Positions 16,477 to 27,600 of a stretch of DNA of 64,000 nt are shown here, in pieces. Origin of the DNA: QHVT01 sp036399015 (GTDB lineage: Bacteria > Acidobacteriota > Thermoanaerobaculia > Gp7-AA8); contig DASWNW010000012.1 of assembly GCA_036399015.1 (NCBI GenBank), positions 1 to 64,000 of the forward strand, given 5' to 3'. The notes under the pieces were generated by a model, which was given only the letters and a program-made list of their open reading frames with translations, searched no databases and was not told where the DNA came from. The stretch's first letter is position 1; every line of letters starts with the position of its first letter. The position numbers were made by a program, and so were the translations under genes.

Positions 16477-16585
16477 TTGCTGGTTGCTGGTTGCCTGAGT
16501 GTTGCGCGTGGCGTGTTGCGAGTTGCTCGGGCCTGGTCGCCTGGGGGGTACTGCCCGGGTAACGCGCAACGCGCTACTCGCTACT
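16477..16585. repeat. Heptamer-arm hairpin element (GGTTGCT type) with shared core
   Basis: The element begins directly after the cls stop with GGTTGCT units, then GTTGCG-rich sequence, the core CGGGCCTGGTCGCCTGG...TGCCCGGGTAAC, and a complementary arm of CGCAAC and GCTAC units. Its last bases include the pbpC stop codon on the other strand. It could serve as a bidirectional mRNA end for the two convergent genes. Confidence 0.88.
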
Positions 16586-18716
16586 TCACGTAAATTCGCA
16601 CCGTGTCGGCGCGGCCGGTGGGGTCGGTCGCGGTCACGACGTGGCGGCCGGGAGTGAGGGGCCATTCCTCGGTCACCTGGCGGCCGTTGATTTGCCAGTT
16701 CACCTTCGCCGTGGCGCGCAGTTTCAGCGTTTGGAACTCTGTCCTGAGCGTCGGGTCGATGAGGTAGGTGGCGCCGTCGGGGGGGCTGGTGATTCGCAGG
16801 GTTTCGCGCGTTCTGTGCTGCGTTGGGCGGGGGGGGACGGCGGCCCAGGCGCGGTACTCGGCGGGCCAGTCGATGGTGCCGTCGTGGTGCCAGGAGCAGA
16901 AGCGGGCGGCCTCGCCGGTGCGCAGCCATTCTTTGCGGACGGCGGGGCAATACGTGGACGGCCGCAGGCCGGAGAGGGCGCAGATCTCGACCGGCTCGAC
17001 GTCGGGGGGTTGCGCGACGATCGGAGCCGTGTCGCCGACCGGCAGCGTACCTCTGGCGCGTTTCATTGCGGCGAGCATGACGGCGTTGAAGATCGGGGCG
17101 GCGCCGGTGATGCCGCTCGAGCCGCGCAGCGGCGAGCGGTCGAAGTTGCCGACCCACACTCCCACCGTCACGTCGCGGGTGTAGCCGACGGTCCAGTTGT
17201 CGCGGTAGGCCTGCGAGGTGCCGGTCTTCACCGCCACGGGAAACGGGAAGTCGAGCGCGCCGCCGGTGCCGAACGCCACCTCGCGCGCGTCGGCGTCGGA
17301 GAGGATGTCGGTGATCCAGAACGCCGTGCGGGGCGAGAACATGCGGCGGCCGTCCACCGCCCTTCCCTCCCGCGCGAACGCGGCATAGGCGCGCACGAGC
17401 TGTTCGAGCGTCACCTCGGCGTCGCCGAGGGTGAGGCCGAGGCCGTAGTAGTCGGAGGTCTTCTCCAGGCCGGTGAAGCCGGCGTTGCGGAGGAGGCGCA
17501 GCAGCGACTCCGGCCCGAGCTTCTCGAGCATCGCCACCGCCGGCACGTTCTCCGAGGAGGCGAGGGCGGCGCGGACGCGCAGCGGTCCGCGGTAACGGCC
17601 GTCGTAGTTTTTCGGCGTGTAGACGATCCCCTCCTCCGCCGTCTTGAAATGCGAGGGGACGTCGGCCAGCACGGTCGCGGGGGAGTGGCCGCTCTCGAAG
17701 GCCAGCGCGTAGGTGAAGGGCTTCAGCGTCGAGCCGGGCTGGCGCGCGGTGGAGACGCCGTCGATGGCGCCGCCGAACTGCTCGCCGAAGTAGTCGCCCG
17801 AGCCCTCCCACGCCAGCCACTGTCCGGTCACATTGTCGAGGACGACCACAGCCACGCTCTTCGCGCCGTGGCGGAGGAGCGTCGCGCGATGCGCGGAGAT
17901 GATGCCGTCGACGTCGCGTTGCAGGCCGGCGTCGAGGGTGGTGACGATGCGCGGCCCCTTCTCGCGCGCGAGGACGCGCTCGACGTAGTGCATCGCCAGC
18001 ACCGGCTGCGCGGCGGGCGAGAACTGCAGCCGCTCCGCGCGCGCGGCCTCGCGCTCCCGCCGGGACAGCGACATGCGCTGCAGGATCGACAGTTGGCGCG
18101 CGCGGGCGGCGGCGGGATCGCGCAGCGGGTTGAACGCGCTCGGACGCTGCGGCAGCGACGCCAGGAACGCCGCCTGCGCGGGCGTGAGCTGCTCCGGCGC
18201 CACGCCGAAGTAGGCGCGGCTGGCGCGGGCGGCGCCGGTGATGCGGTTTCCGTACGGCGCGAGGTTGAGGTACATCGCCAGCAGCTCGCGCTTGGTGAAG
18301 CGATGCTCGAGCCGCAGCGCCAGCACCGCCTCGCGCGCCTTCTGCGGCAAGCCGCGATCGCGCGACTGGAGGAGCAGCTTCGCCACCTGCTGCGTGATCG
18401 TCGAGCCGCCTTCGACCACGCGCAGTGCGCGGACGTTGTGCACGAACGCGCGCGCGACGGCGATCGGGTCGATGCCGGGATGCCTGTAGAAGCGCCGGTC
18501 CTCCGCCACGAGCGTCGCCTCGGCCAGGCGCGGCGACGCCGTCTGCAGCGACTCGCCGCGCGTGCCGCCGGCCAGCGACTCGTACAGCACCTCGCCGTTC
18601 CGGTCGACGACCGTCACCGACTGCGAGCGCCGCAGCAGCGACTCGTCGATCGGCCCGAGGCGGAGCCAGAGGGCGCCGGCAACGAGCAACGCGCAACCCG
18701 CGACGCGCCACTTCAT
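16581..18716 (-). CDS. pbpC: Penicillin-binding protein 1C
   Basis: This 711-residue bifunctional peptidoglycan synthase has a short N-terminal membrane anchor. Its GT51 glycosyltransferase domain carries EDRRFYRHPGIDP (Glu72) and EGGSTITQQVAK. The transpeptidase domain has Ser329 in GSTLKPFTY, SSEN at 387-390 and KTGTS at 497. The C-terminal 90 residues form the BiPBP_C domain specific to PBP1C (ITSPPDGATYLIDPTLRTEF). The ATG overlaps the stop of the alpha-2-macroglobulin gene (ATGA), reproducing the known A2M-pbpC operon in which A2M is thought to protect the envelope while PBP1C repairs the wall. Confidence 0.95.
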   Translation of the reverse strand: MKWRVAGCALLVAGALWLRLGPIDESLLRRSQSVTVVDRNGEVLYESLAGGTRGESLQTASPRLAEATLVAEDRRFYRHPGIDPIAVARAFVHNVRALRVVEGGSTITQQVAKLLLQSRDRGLPQKAREAVLALRLEHRFTKRELLAMYLNLAPYGNRITGAARASRAYFGVAPEQLTPAQAAFLASLPQRPSAFNPLRDPAAARARQLSILQRMSLSRREREAARAERLQFSPAAQPVLAMHYVERVLAREKGPRIVTTLDAGLQRDVDGIISAHRATLLRHGAKSVAVVVLDNVTGQWLAWEGSGDYFGEQFGGAIDGVSTARQPGSTLKPFTYALAFESGHSPATVLADVPSHFKTAEEGIVYTPKNYDGRYRGPLRVRAALASSENVPAVAMLEKLGPESLLRLLRNAGFTGLEKTSDYYGLGLTLGDAEVTLEQLVRAYAAFAREGRAVDGRRMFSPRTAFWITDILSDADAREVAFGTGGALDFPFPVAVKTGTSQAYRDNWTVGYTRDVTVGVWVGNFDRSPLRGSSGITGAAPIFNAVMLAAMKRARGTLPVGDTAPIVAQPPDVEPVEICALSGLRPSTYCPAVRKEWLRTGEAARFCSWHHDGTIDWPAEYRAWAAVPPRPTQHRTRETLRITSPPDGATYLIDPTLRTEFQTLKLRATAKVNWQINGRQVTEEWPLTPGRHVVTATDPTGRADTVRIYVK

Positions 18717-21700
18717 TGGATGTTCACCGTGGTCGTAGCCGTCCTGCCGAACACCTCCGGCTCGTACATCTCCTCGGCGTGCGTCGGGGCGGCGATGAAC
18801 GTGCCCGACGTCGTCGCGCGCACGAGATAGGTGAACGTGTGATCGCCCTCCAGCATGCGGGTGGCGAAGACGTTCACCCGGTCGTCGTGGCGCTCGACGT
18901 GATCGAAGCCGCTGCGCTCCCACCACGCCCAGCTCACCCGCTCCTGGCGGCTCTGCTGCTCGACGAGCGCCGAGGCGGTGGTCGCGAACCAGGTCTCGAC
19001 CGGCTCGGTGCCGGCGGGGATCGGGTCGGTGATGGCGACGTAGCGGCGCTCCTTCGTGGCGCGGATACGGAGGGTCACCGTGATCAGGTCGCCGGCTTTG
19101 AAGCTGGTAACGGGGGCGCCGGGCTGAGAGCCCGGCGGTCCAGAGAGGACGTAGTCGCGCTCGAGGTGGAAGCCGCGGTCGAGTGCCTGCTGCTGCAGCA
19201 CGTTCGCGGCGTAGCGGAGGCGGAGCATGTAGTAGAGCGTGCCGGTGCCCTCGCGGTTGAACGTGAGCGGCGCGTTCGTGACGCCGCGCTTGAGCAGGTC
19301 GGCCATCGACCACTGTTGCGACTTCGCCTCCGTCGATCTGCCGCGGAAGGTCTCCTGCGCGAGCTGCTGGTCGCCGAGCCTGAGCGTGGCGATGAAGTCG
19401 GGCGTCTCGCTCTCGTACTTGCGGTAGAAGTCGACGAGCGACTCCAGCGCCCAGGCATTCTCCTGCGTGTCGTCCCAGCGGCCGTGCTTGCGCACCTGCA
19501 TCAGCCAGCGGACCATCCGCTTGACCAGTTCTTCATCCTGACCCTGGCGCACGTACGTGCCGAGGACGATGGCGGTGGAGCGGACGTTCGAGCTCCAGAG
19601 CCATTCCAGATAGGGGTCTTTCAACTCTTCGACGTGCGCGGTGCCTCCCTCGGTGAGGATCGAGTTGTTGATGCGGCGGCGCAGCTCGGTCTTCGTCTCC
19701 GGCGATTGTGCGGCGTCGAGCAGGAACGCCAGCGCGAACACCGGCATCCGGTCGCGGTACTCGTAGACGCGGTTGAAGTGGCTGTCGGTGTTGCGACCGC
19801 CCTCGGCCAGCGCCTTGATGACGAACGCCTGCCAGGCGTTGTACGCCGGGATCCAGCCCTCGTTCGGCGGCGGCGGCTCGGAGAGGCGGCCGTCGAGGTA
19901 GGTGTAGGCGCGGTCGAGGAGCGCGCGATCGACGGTGTAGCCGAGCTTCGCGCCGCGCTGCAGCACGTGCACGACCCAGCTCGTGAGGTAGGGCGAGGTG
20001 GACGTGCAGTCGCCGGCCCAGAAGGAGAAGCCGCCGTCGCTGCACTGGTACTTCGTCAGCTCGAGGAGACTCGCCTGCACCGAGGTCTTCGCCTTGGCGG
20101 GGTCGATGCCGGGGAGGCTGAACGCCTCGCCGAGGTCGGCGGCGAGCATGAGCGCGAGCGACTTCGAGGCGCGCTGCTCCGCGCAGCCGTAGGGATACTC
20201 GACGAGATAGCGGCCGCTCTCCGCGAGACCGACCATGGCGGTCGAGGAGAGATCGACGCGCAGTCCGCCGTAGCCGGGGACGACGTTCCGCGGCAGCTCG
20301 AATTGCTCGGTGGCATTCGGCTTCGCCTCGCCGTACGCCGCCACCGTCTCCGGCGACACGAGCACGCGCACCGGGATGACGTCCTCGAAGGCGTCGTTCT
20401 CGCGTCCCATCTGCACGCGCATGCGGATGCGCGCGTCGCCGACGGCGTGCGCGTTCGCCTCGAAGCGCACCTCGGCGTTCGTGCCGGGCTTCAGCTCCAC
20501 CGACTGCGAGCCCGACACCGACAGGATCGCCGGATCGAGCGACTCGATCGACACCGTCGCCTTCCCGGCGCGCGTCAACTGGTTGTGCACCACCGCGCCG
20601 AACCGCGCCTTGTCGCCGACGGCCATGAAGCGCGGCCAGGCCGGCGTGAGCATGAGCGGCTTGTTGACGCGGATCTCGGCCTCGTCCCAGCCGAAGCGCG
20701 ACTGGCGGTCGCCCGCCACGGCCATGATGCGGTACGTGGTCAGCGACTCCGGCAGCGTCACGTCGGCCTTCGCGCGGCCGTTCGCGTCGGTGACGAGCGA
20801 TCCGACCCAGAACGCGAGCACGCGGAAGTCCTTGCGCAGCGTGCCGGGACCGGCGTCCTTGCCGCCGCCGCCGCCGTCGGTGGCGCCCTTCGGCGTGAGC
20901 ACGCGGCGGCTGATGATGCGCTGGCGGGAGTCGGCGTTCGAGACCTGCAGCGCCTTGTCGAGGTAGATCGACTCCAGCACGTCCGGAGTCGAGTAGCCGG
21001 TCAGCGACAGCACGCCGTAGTCGACGGCCCAGAGCGTGACCTCGGACTGCGACGGACGTCCGGCCGTGTCCTTCACGTTCACGTCGATCTGCGCCTTCGC
21101 CGCGGGGCGGAACTCGTCGCGGTTCGCCTTCACGTCGACGGTCAGCCGCTTCGACGCATCCTCGACCTGCAGCTCGACGTAGCCGAGGCGGAAGGCGGGT
21201 TTGCCGGGATCACTGCCGTCGACGCCGGCGTCCTGCTTCGTGCGTCCCTTCACCAGCAGCACGGAGACGAAGACGTTCGGGATCTCCTTCTCGGTGATGG
21301 GCACGGTGATGGTCTGCTGCGTGGAGGTCAGCGCGAACGGCTGCCAGGTGCGCACGCCCTCGCGCTCGGTGGTGAGCAGCGCCGTCGCCGTTTCCCACGG
21401 CGACTTGATCATGATGCGCGCCGTCTCGCCGGGGCGGTAGGTCTTCTTCTCCGGCACCAGCTCGATGCGGTTGTGGTCCTCGCGCGCCCAGGCGGTGTAG
21501 CCCTGGCCGACCGCGTAGAACCAGCTCCGCGTCGTGGTCGAGCGCCCCTCGGCGTCCTCCGCGCGTGCGACGAGGAGGTACTGCCCGCCCTCGGTGATGG
21601 GGATGTGCAGCGGCACCGGCTGCGTCTTCGTGACGACGTTCCACTCCCCCGCCGACACTTCCTTGCGCTCGCTTTCCCAGTCGTAGAAGCCGTGCCCCTC

Positions 21701-24427
21701 CGCCTGGCGGACGCTGGTCCACTGGATGCGCTTCAGCTCCACCTTCACGTTCACGCCGGCGACCGCGAGGCCGTCCAGCCCCGCCGCGATCACCTCGGTG
21801 TCGATGCCCTTCGGCGCGTCGGCGAAGAAGGGGGGGCGGCGCAGGCCGATGTACCAGGGCGCGGGATCGACGCGCGCCGAGGCGCGGCCCGCGATCTGCT
21901 GGCGCGTGATGTCGGTGACGACGCCTTCGAGGCGGTACTCGAACGGCGCGCCGGCGGCCTTGTCGGTCGCGAGCGGCAGGCGCAGCTCGCCTTTCGGGTC
22001 GAGCTTCCCCTCTTCCTGCGAGATCGTGGTCACGCCGGTCTCGGGCGCATCCCAGTCCCGCCCTAGAAACTCCCAGCGCTCCAGCGGAAAGCGGTCGGTG
22101 ACCTTCTGCGGCGGGTCGAACAGCTCCCGCTTCGAGTACGTCCACTTCACGTTCTTGCCCGACATCGGCGCGCCGAAGAGATAGCGGCCGGTGACGCGGC
22201 CGGCGAGCTGCGTGCCGGCGAGGCTGCTGTCGGAGGTGAGCGTCGTGTCGACGCGAAAGTCGGGGCGGCGGTAGGCGGCGACGAGCAGCTCGCCGCCTAC
22301 CGTGCCGCGATGCTTCGCGGTCGTGGCCTGCACGGAGTAGGTGCCGAGCGGCGCCTCCTGCGGGATGCGAAAGGTCCACTCCGCGCTGCTCCAGGCGTTC
22401 ACCACGACGGTGCGCGTGTCGAGATCGCGGGAGTGCGCGTCGCGGAGGGTGACCTCGACCTTCGTGCCGGGGGCGAGGAGCTGCATGCCGTCCGGCGTGT
22501 CGGCGCGCGCGACGAGCTTGAAGTGCACCTCCTCGCCGAGCTTGTAGACGCCGCGGTCGGCGAAGACGGTGCCGCGCAACTGCGGCTCCGCCTCGTTGAG
22601 GTCGTAGCGGACGTTGAAGTCCCACGGCAGGAGGCCTTCATTCCAGTCGCTGCCGACGTAGGCGAGGTCCCCCTCCTTCTCCGCCGTGACGACGAAGTGG
22701 ATTTCGTTCAGGTTCGTCCACTCGGACTCCCACTCATCCTCGCTTTTCGGCGCCTCCTTTTTGCGGCGCAGATCGGTGTTGGGCGCGATGGCGAGGCCCT
22801 GCGCGTTCGTGGTGCCGCTCCAGAAGACCTTGTTGTCTTTCGTGCGGATCGAGACCTTGGCCCCTTCGACCGGGCGGCCGTCGTCGAGCCGCGTCACGAG
22901 GACGACCGTGTTGCGCGGGCTGTCCTTCACGCTAATGCCGAGGTTCGTGGCCTGGACGAGCGTGGAGACGGGAGCGGGATCGTAGACGCGCGACCTCGGG
23001 AGCGCCTCGCCCGGCTGGATCGCCGCCCACGCCAGTCCCATGTTGTCGTCGCCTAGGACGGGCTTCAGGTCGAGGCCGATCGCGGCGATCTTGTCGCGCG
23101 CGATGGTGAGCGTGCGTGTGGTCGGCTTGCCTTCCGGCGTCACGTTGAAGCCCGACTCCCGCAGGCGGAGCATCGCCGGCATGAGCTGCTCGATGCCGAG
23201 CGGCGAGAGCCACTGCTTCACGCTCTTGAAATTGCGCGCGTGAAAGGGAAGCACCGGGCCGCCGGACGACTCCCAGACGCCGTGGCCGGAGCCGAAGCTG
23301 ACGAAGGCCGACTTCTGCCAGTAGTCGATGGTGGCGGTGAAGGGGTAGCCGAGCTTCTGGCCGTCGGCGGCCGTCAGGGACGGATCGATGCGCAGGCGGT
23401 AGCGGTGACCGGGAGCGATGGTGTATCCCAGCTCGTCGAGGCCGTAGCCCCAGGAGGGATAGTCGTACTCCGCGGTGACGGCCTTCGGCTTCACCACGAC
23501 TTCCTTCGCCGGGTCGGTGATGTCGGTCAGCGTGACGGCGCGGCGCACCTCGTCGAAGCTGACGCCGGAGCCGGTGCGAAAGTTGATGACGTTGCGCGAC
23601 TCGGGATCGCACTGCTTGGTGCATTCGAGGTTCGAGACGAAGAAGGTCGGCTCGACGTCGATGGTGAAGGTCTGCACGCGGCCGGCGCGCGCGTGGCTCG
23701 GCGACTGGGCGAGCTTCTCGTCGAGGACGATCTCGAGGCGGCTGTCGGGGGCGATCCCCGGCTTGGTCTCGAGGACCACCAGCTCTTTGCCGGGGATGAA
23801 GCGCTCCTTGTCCCAGTCGGTGGCGACGAAGGAGAGGATCGGCTGCCCGTCGGCGGCCGCCGCGGCGCGCGCTTTGGCGGCCTTCGCCTCCCCCTCCTTC
23901 GGCACCGGCGGCAGCTCGATCTCGTGCGCCTGCGTGCGCAGCTTGAGGTGGGGCGCGATCGTCGCCGATTCGACCGGCTGGTTGAACCAGAGCCCGATCA
24001 CCAGCGCGCCGTTCGGGCGGCGGTAGTGGTCGATGCGCATCAGCCGGATGGTGGGGGTGGTGAAGGTCCAGCGGTACGGCTGGTCGAGCGTGTTGCCGGC
24101 GACCGACTTCGCGGTGCGGTCGACGGTGACGGCGTACTCGGTGCCGTACGGCAGCGACTTCTCGGGGGTGAAGATGAGGGTGGTGGTGCCGGACCAGCGG
24201 AACGTCCCCTTCACCGCCGGCTCGATCCTGAAGAAGGGGGCGGTGACCGGCTGCGGGATCTTGCCGAGGGTGACCATCGGCTCGGAGAAGACGACGCGGA
24301 TCTCGTTCGCCTCCGCGAGCGTGGCCGTCTCCCCCACCGGCCCGACGCTGACGACGCGCAGCGTATTCGCGGCGAAGAGGGTGTTGGTCGTGAGCAGGAA
24401 AAGAAGCGCGCAGGCGAGCCGGTTCAT
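18713..24427 (-). CDS. Bacterial alpha-2-macroglobulin (MG2 domain, thioester)
   Basis: A large secreted protein of 1904 residues starts at ATG 24427 with a Sec signal (ACALLFLLTTNTLFA) and no lipobox. It has the bacterial A2M layout: Ig-like MG domains, the MG2 region (DRGVYKLGEEVHFK), a bait region, and a thioester domain with YPYGCAEQ (Cys1415, Gln1418). The thioester covalently traps attacking proteases. Near the C-terminus a REP-like palindrome is read in frame as LSGPPGSQPGAP. It is translationally coupled to pbpC. ATG 24460 upstream is less likely because the signal peptide would not be at the N-terminus. Confidence 0.94.
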   Translation of the reverse strand: MNRLACALLFLLTTNTLFAANTLRVVSVGPVGETATLAEANEIRVVFSEPMVTLGKIPQPVTAPFFRIEPAVKGTFRWSGTTTLIFTPEKSLPYGTEYAVTVDRTAKSVAGNTLDQPYRWTFTTPTIRLMRIDHYRRPNGALVIGLWFNQPVESATIAPHLKLRTQAHEIELPPVPKEGEAKAAKARAAAAADGQPILSFVATDWDKERFIPGKELVVLETKPGIAPDSRLEIVLDEKLAQSPSHARAGRVQTFTIDVEPTFFVSNLECTKQCDPESRNVINFRTGSGVSFDEVRRAVTLTDITDPAKEVVVKPKAVTAEYDYPSWGYGLDELGYTIAPGHRYRLRIDPSLTAADGQKLGYPFTATIDYWQKSAFVSFGSGHGVWESSGGPVLPFHARNFKSVKQWLSPLGIEQLMPAMLRLRESGFNVTPEGKPTTRTLTIARDKIAAIGLDLKPVLGDDNMGLAWAAIQPGEALPRSRVYDPAPVSTLVQATNLGISVKDSPRNTVVLVTRLDDGRPVEGAKVSIRTKDNKVFWSGTTNAQGLAIAPNTDLRRKKEAPKSEDEWESEWTNLNEIHFVVTAEKEGDLAYVGSDWNEGLLPWDFNVRYDLNEAEPQLRGTVFADRGVYKLGEEVHFKLVARADTPDGMQLLAPGTKVEVTLRDAHSRDLDTRTVVVNAWSSAEWTFRIPQEAPLGTYSVQATTAKHRGTVGGELLVAAYRRPDFRVDTTLTSDSSLAGTQLAGRVTGRYLFGAPMSGKNVKWTYSKRELFDPPQKVTDRFPLERWEFLGRDWDAPETGVTTISQEEGKLDPKGELRLPLATDKAAGAPFEYRLEGVVTDITRQQIAGRASARVDPAPWYIGLRRPPFFADAPKGIDTEVIAAGLDGLAVAGVNVKVELKRIQWTSVRQAEGHGFYDWESERKEVSAGEWNVVTKTQPVPLHIPITEGGQYLLVARAEDAEGRSTTTRSWFYAVGQGYTAWAREDHNRIELVPEKKTYRPGETARIMIKSPWETATALLTTEREGVRTWQPFALTSTQQTITVPITEKEIPNVFVSVLLVKGRTKQDAGVDGSDPGKPAFRLGYVELQVEDASKRLTVDVKANRDEFRPAAKAQIDVNVKDTAGRPSQSEVTLWAVDYGVLSLTGYSTPDVLESIYLDKALQVSNADSRQRIISRRVLTPKGATDGGGGGKDAGPGTLRKDFRVLAFWVGSLVTDANGRAKADVTLPESLTTYRIMAVAGDRQSRFGWDEAEIRVNKPLMLTPAWPRFMAVGDKARFGAVVHNQLTRAGKATVSIESLDPAILSVSGSQSVELKPGTNAEVRFEANAHAVGDARIRMRVQMGRENDAFEDVIPVRVLVSPETVAAYGEAKPNATEQFELPRNVVPGYGGLRVDLSSTAMVGLAESGRYLVEYPYGCAEQRASKSLALMLAADLGEAFSLPGIDPAKAKTSVQASLLELTKYQCSDGGFSFWAGDCTSTSPYLTSWVVHVLQRGAKLGYTVDRALLDRAYTYLDGRLSEPPPPNEGWIPAYNAWQAFVIKALAEGGRNTDSHFNRVYEYRDRMPVFALAFLLDAAQSPETKTELRRRINNSILTEGGTAHVEELKDPYLEWLWSSNVRSTAIVLGTYVRQGQDEELVKRMVRWLMQVRKHGRWDDTQENAWALESLVDFYRKYESETPDFIATLRLGDQQLAQETFRGRSTEAKSQQWSMADLLKRGVTNAPLTFNREGTGTLYYMLRLRYAANVLQQQALDRGFHLERDYVLSGPPGSQPGAPVTSFKAGDLITVTLRIRATKERRYVAITDPIPAGTEPVETWFATTASALVEQQSRQERVSWAWWERSGFDHVERHDDRVNVFATRMLEGDHTFTYLVRATTSGTFIAAPTHAEEMYEPEVFGRTATTTVNIQ
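19116..19149. repeat. REP-like palindrome embedded in the A2M gene
   Basis: The palindrome GCCGGGCTGAGAGCCCGGC with its CCAGAGAGGAC flank lies inside the A2M coding sequence and is read as LSGPPGSQPGAP. The same unit lies at 11216-11250 in the DUF5615 stub. It keeps the frame, so it may be tolerated in a surface loop between C-terminal domains. Confidence 0.85.
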
Positions 24428-24489
24428 CACGCCGTGCAGTGTATGCGGTGCGTTTGGCAAGGGGGTGGTGGGATTGTGGCGGGATTACG

Positions 24490-24688
24490 TTGGTTGCTGG
24501 TTGCTGGTTAATGGTTGCTGGTTGCTGGTTGCTGGTGGCTGGTTGCTGGTTGCTGGTGGTTGCGCGTTGCGTGTTGCGAGTTGCCCGGGCCTGGTCGTCC
24601 AGGCGGAACCGCCCGGGTAACGCGCCACGCGCCACACGCAACCGTGGCGGGCAACCGGCAACCGGTAACTGGCAACTAGGCGGCAACT
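24490..24688. repeat. Large heptamer-arm hairpin element (GGTTGCT type)
   Basis: About ten GGTTGCT-like units form the left arm, followed by GTTGCG units, the core CCCGGGCCTGGTCGTCCAGG...CGCCCGGGTAAC, and a right arm of CGCAACC, CGGCAACC and CTGGCAAC units. It fills most of the gap between the GGDEF/EAL gene stop and the A2M start, and the stop codon of the former lies in the right arm. Nothing else was seen in this gap. Confidence 0.9.
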
Positions 24689-27600
24689 AGGCAGGCACCG
24701 GCCGCCCGAACAAAAATCCCTGCACTTCCTCGCACCCCGCATTTTCGAGGAACGTTACCTGCTCCTCCGTCTCCACCCCCTCCGCCGTCACGACGAGGTC
24801 GAGGCCGTGGGCCATGGCGGTGATCGCGGAGACGATGGCGCGGTTGCTGCGGCTGGTGGCGATCTCCTGCACGAACTCCCGGTCGATCTTCACGCGGTCG
24901 ATGGGGAAGCGGCGCAGGTAGCTGAGGGCGGAGTGGCCGGTGCCGAAGTCGTCGATGGCGATACGGACGCCGAGGGAGCGAAGCTCGGCGAGCGTGGCCA
25001 TGGTGCGCTCGGTGTTCAGCATGGCCGTCCCCTCGGTGATCTCCAGCTCCAGGCTCCGCGGCGCGAGGCCGCTCTCCTTCAGCGCCGCGTCGACGATGTC
25101 GCAGAGGTCGGCCTGCTGGAACTGCCGCGGCGAGAGGTTCACGGCCATGCGGAGATGCGGATACCGCGACTCCTGCCACGCCTTCGCCTGTTTGCACGCC
25201 TGGCGCAGGACCCACTCGCCGATCGGGCCGATCATGCGCGTCTCCTCGGCGATGCCGATGAACGTGACCGGCGGCACGAGACCGTGCCCGGGGCGGTTCC
25301 AGCGCAGCAGCGCCTCCATCCCCGCCAGCTCGCGCGACTCCAGGTGGATGAGCGGCTGGTAGTGGAGCACCAGCTCCTCGCGGTCGATGGCGCGGCGGAG
25401 CGCGTTCTCGATCGACAGCCGCTCGGCGGCGCGGCTGTTCATGGCGCGCGTGCAGAGCTGGTAGCCGTTCCGCCCCGTCTCCTTGGCGCGGTACATCGCG
25501 CTGTCGGCGTTCTTGAGGAGCGCGTCGGCGGTGTCGCCGTCCTCGGGGTACATGGCGATGCCGATGCTGGTGGTGACGTACAGCTCGTGCCCCTCCACCC
25601 GCAGCGGATGGGCGACGGTGTCGAGGAGCTTCTGCGCCGTCTTCGCGGCATCCTCGGCCGAGGAGACGTCGCCGAGGAGAATCGTGAACTCGTCGCCGCC
25701 CATGCGGGAGATCGTGTCCCCCTCGCGCAGCACCGCCTTCAGCCGCGCGGCGACGGCGCGCAGCAGCTCGTCGCCGAGACTGTGGCCGAGGGTGTCGTTC
25801 ACGTACTTGAAGCGATCGAGGTCGAGGAACATCACCGTGAGCGGCGTCTGCTGCCGCTTCGCGTGGGCGAGGGCGATGGTGAGGCGGTCGCGGAAGAGGA
25901 AGCGGTTCGGCAGTCCTGTCAGCGCGTCGTGGTACGCCTGGTACTCGATCTGCGCCTCGGCCTGGCGGCGCTCGCTGATGTCGCGCGACACCGACACGAT
26001 CTCGTCGATGGCGCCCGTCTCCGGATTGCGGATGGCGCGGCTGGTGGTCTCGAACCAGACGCAGGAGTCGTCCTTGCGCCGCACGCGATAGCTGAACGTG
26101 CGGGAGGCGTGCGCGCCGTCCTGCAGCTCGGCGACGGTGCGGTGGATGACGTGGTGGTCGTCCTCGAGCACGAAGTCGAAGACGGAGCGGCCGACCAGCT
26201 CGGAGGGCTCGTAGCCGAGCAGTACGCGCACCGCGTCCGAGGCGTAGACGAAGACGCCGTCGGCGGTGTTGCGCGCGATGAGATCGGTCGAGTTCTCCGC
26301 CATCAGTCGATAGCGGGCCTCCGACTCGCGCAGCGCCGTCTCGGCGAGCTTGCGGTCGGTGATGTCGATGAGCGTCCCCTCGAGGAGCTGCGGCGCGTCG
26401 GGGGAATCGCCGGCGAGGATGTGCACCGACTCGAGCAGCCAGACGGGGCGGCCGTCCTTGCGGCGGAGGCAGATCTCGATGCCGCGGATGCCTCCCTGCT
26501 CCCGGATCGTGGTCAGGAACGCCTCGCGGTCCTCCGGGTTGACGTAGAGGTCGCGCGCGTTGAGGGCGAGGAACTCCTCCTTGGAGTCGTAGCCGAGCAT
26601 CTGCGGCAGCGCGTCGTTGCACTCGAGCATCCGGCCGTCGACGGTGTTGTGGTAGACGCCGGCGAGGTTGCGCTCGAAGAGGAGGCGGTGGCGGCTCTCG
26701 CTGGCGCGCAGCGCGCGGAGCGTGCGTCCCCGCTCGATGGCCGAGGCGAAGATCTCGCCGGCGATGCGCAGCAGCGAGATGATCTCGTCGCTCCAGGTGA
26801 TCTCGCGCGAGAACGTCGTCGCGCCGACGGTGCCGATCATCGTCTTCTTCACCACGAGCGGGACGAAGAGGACGCTCTGGATCCCCTGCCGCTCGAAGAT
26901 GCGCCGCTCGTTGACCGCCTCGGCCGGCAGCTCGTCGAGCGAGTGGACGACCAGGCTCTCGAAGCGGTTCTGCAGCCGGTCGAAACCCCACGGGAACGAG
27001 GCCGTCGGGAGGTCGCCGTACTTTTCCTGGCGGCGGGGGATGCCGGGCGCGTCCCACTCGTGGGTCATCCGGGCGCTGAGGCCGTCCTCCGACATGAGGA
27101 GGATGTGGCAGCTCTCGGCGCCGATGAACTGCCCGACCTGCCCGAGGACCTCGTTGATGGCCTGTTCGAGCTCCTCGTCGGCGACGTTCATGAAGCGGGA
27201 GGAGATGGTGGCGATGAGCTGCTCGAAGGCGACGCGGTGGCGCAGCGCCTCCTGCGTCTGGCGGCGCTCCATGGCGTCCATGGCCATGGCCACGAGGTCG
27301 GCGACGGAGGTGGCGAAGTTCTCTTCCTCGGGCGTCCAGACGCGCTGGGCGCCGGTGTGCTCGAAGCAGATCACACCGGTCATCTGGCCGAGGCGGCGGA
27401 TGGGGGCGTCGAGCATCGAGGTGACGCCGAACGGGCCGAGGTAGGTCTTGGTGAAGGCGCTGGTGCGGGGATCGAGGCGCGCGTCGTCGGCGGTGATGAC
27501 CCGCTCGGTCTCCAGCGCGCTGAAGTAGACGGGATAGTGCGCCGCGGTCAGCTCGCCGCCGCCGGAGTGGATGCCGGCGGTGCGCTCGTAGAGCTCGACG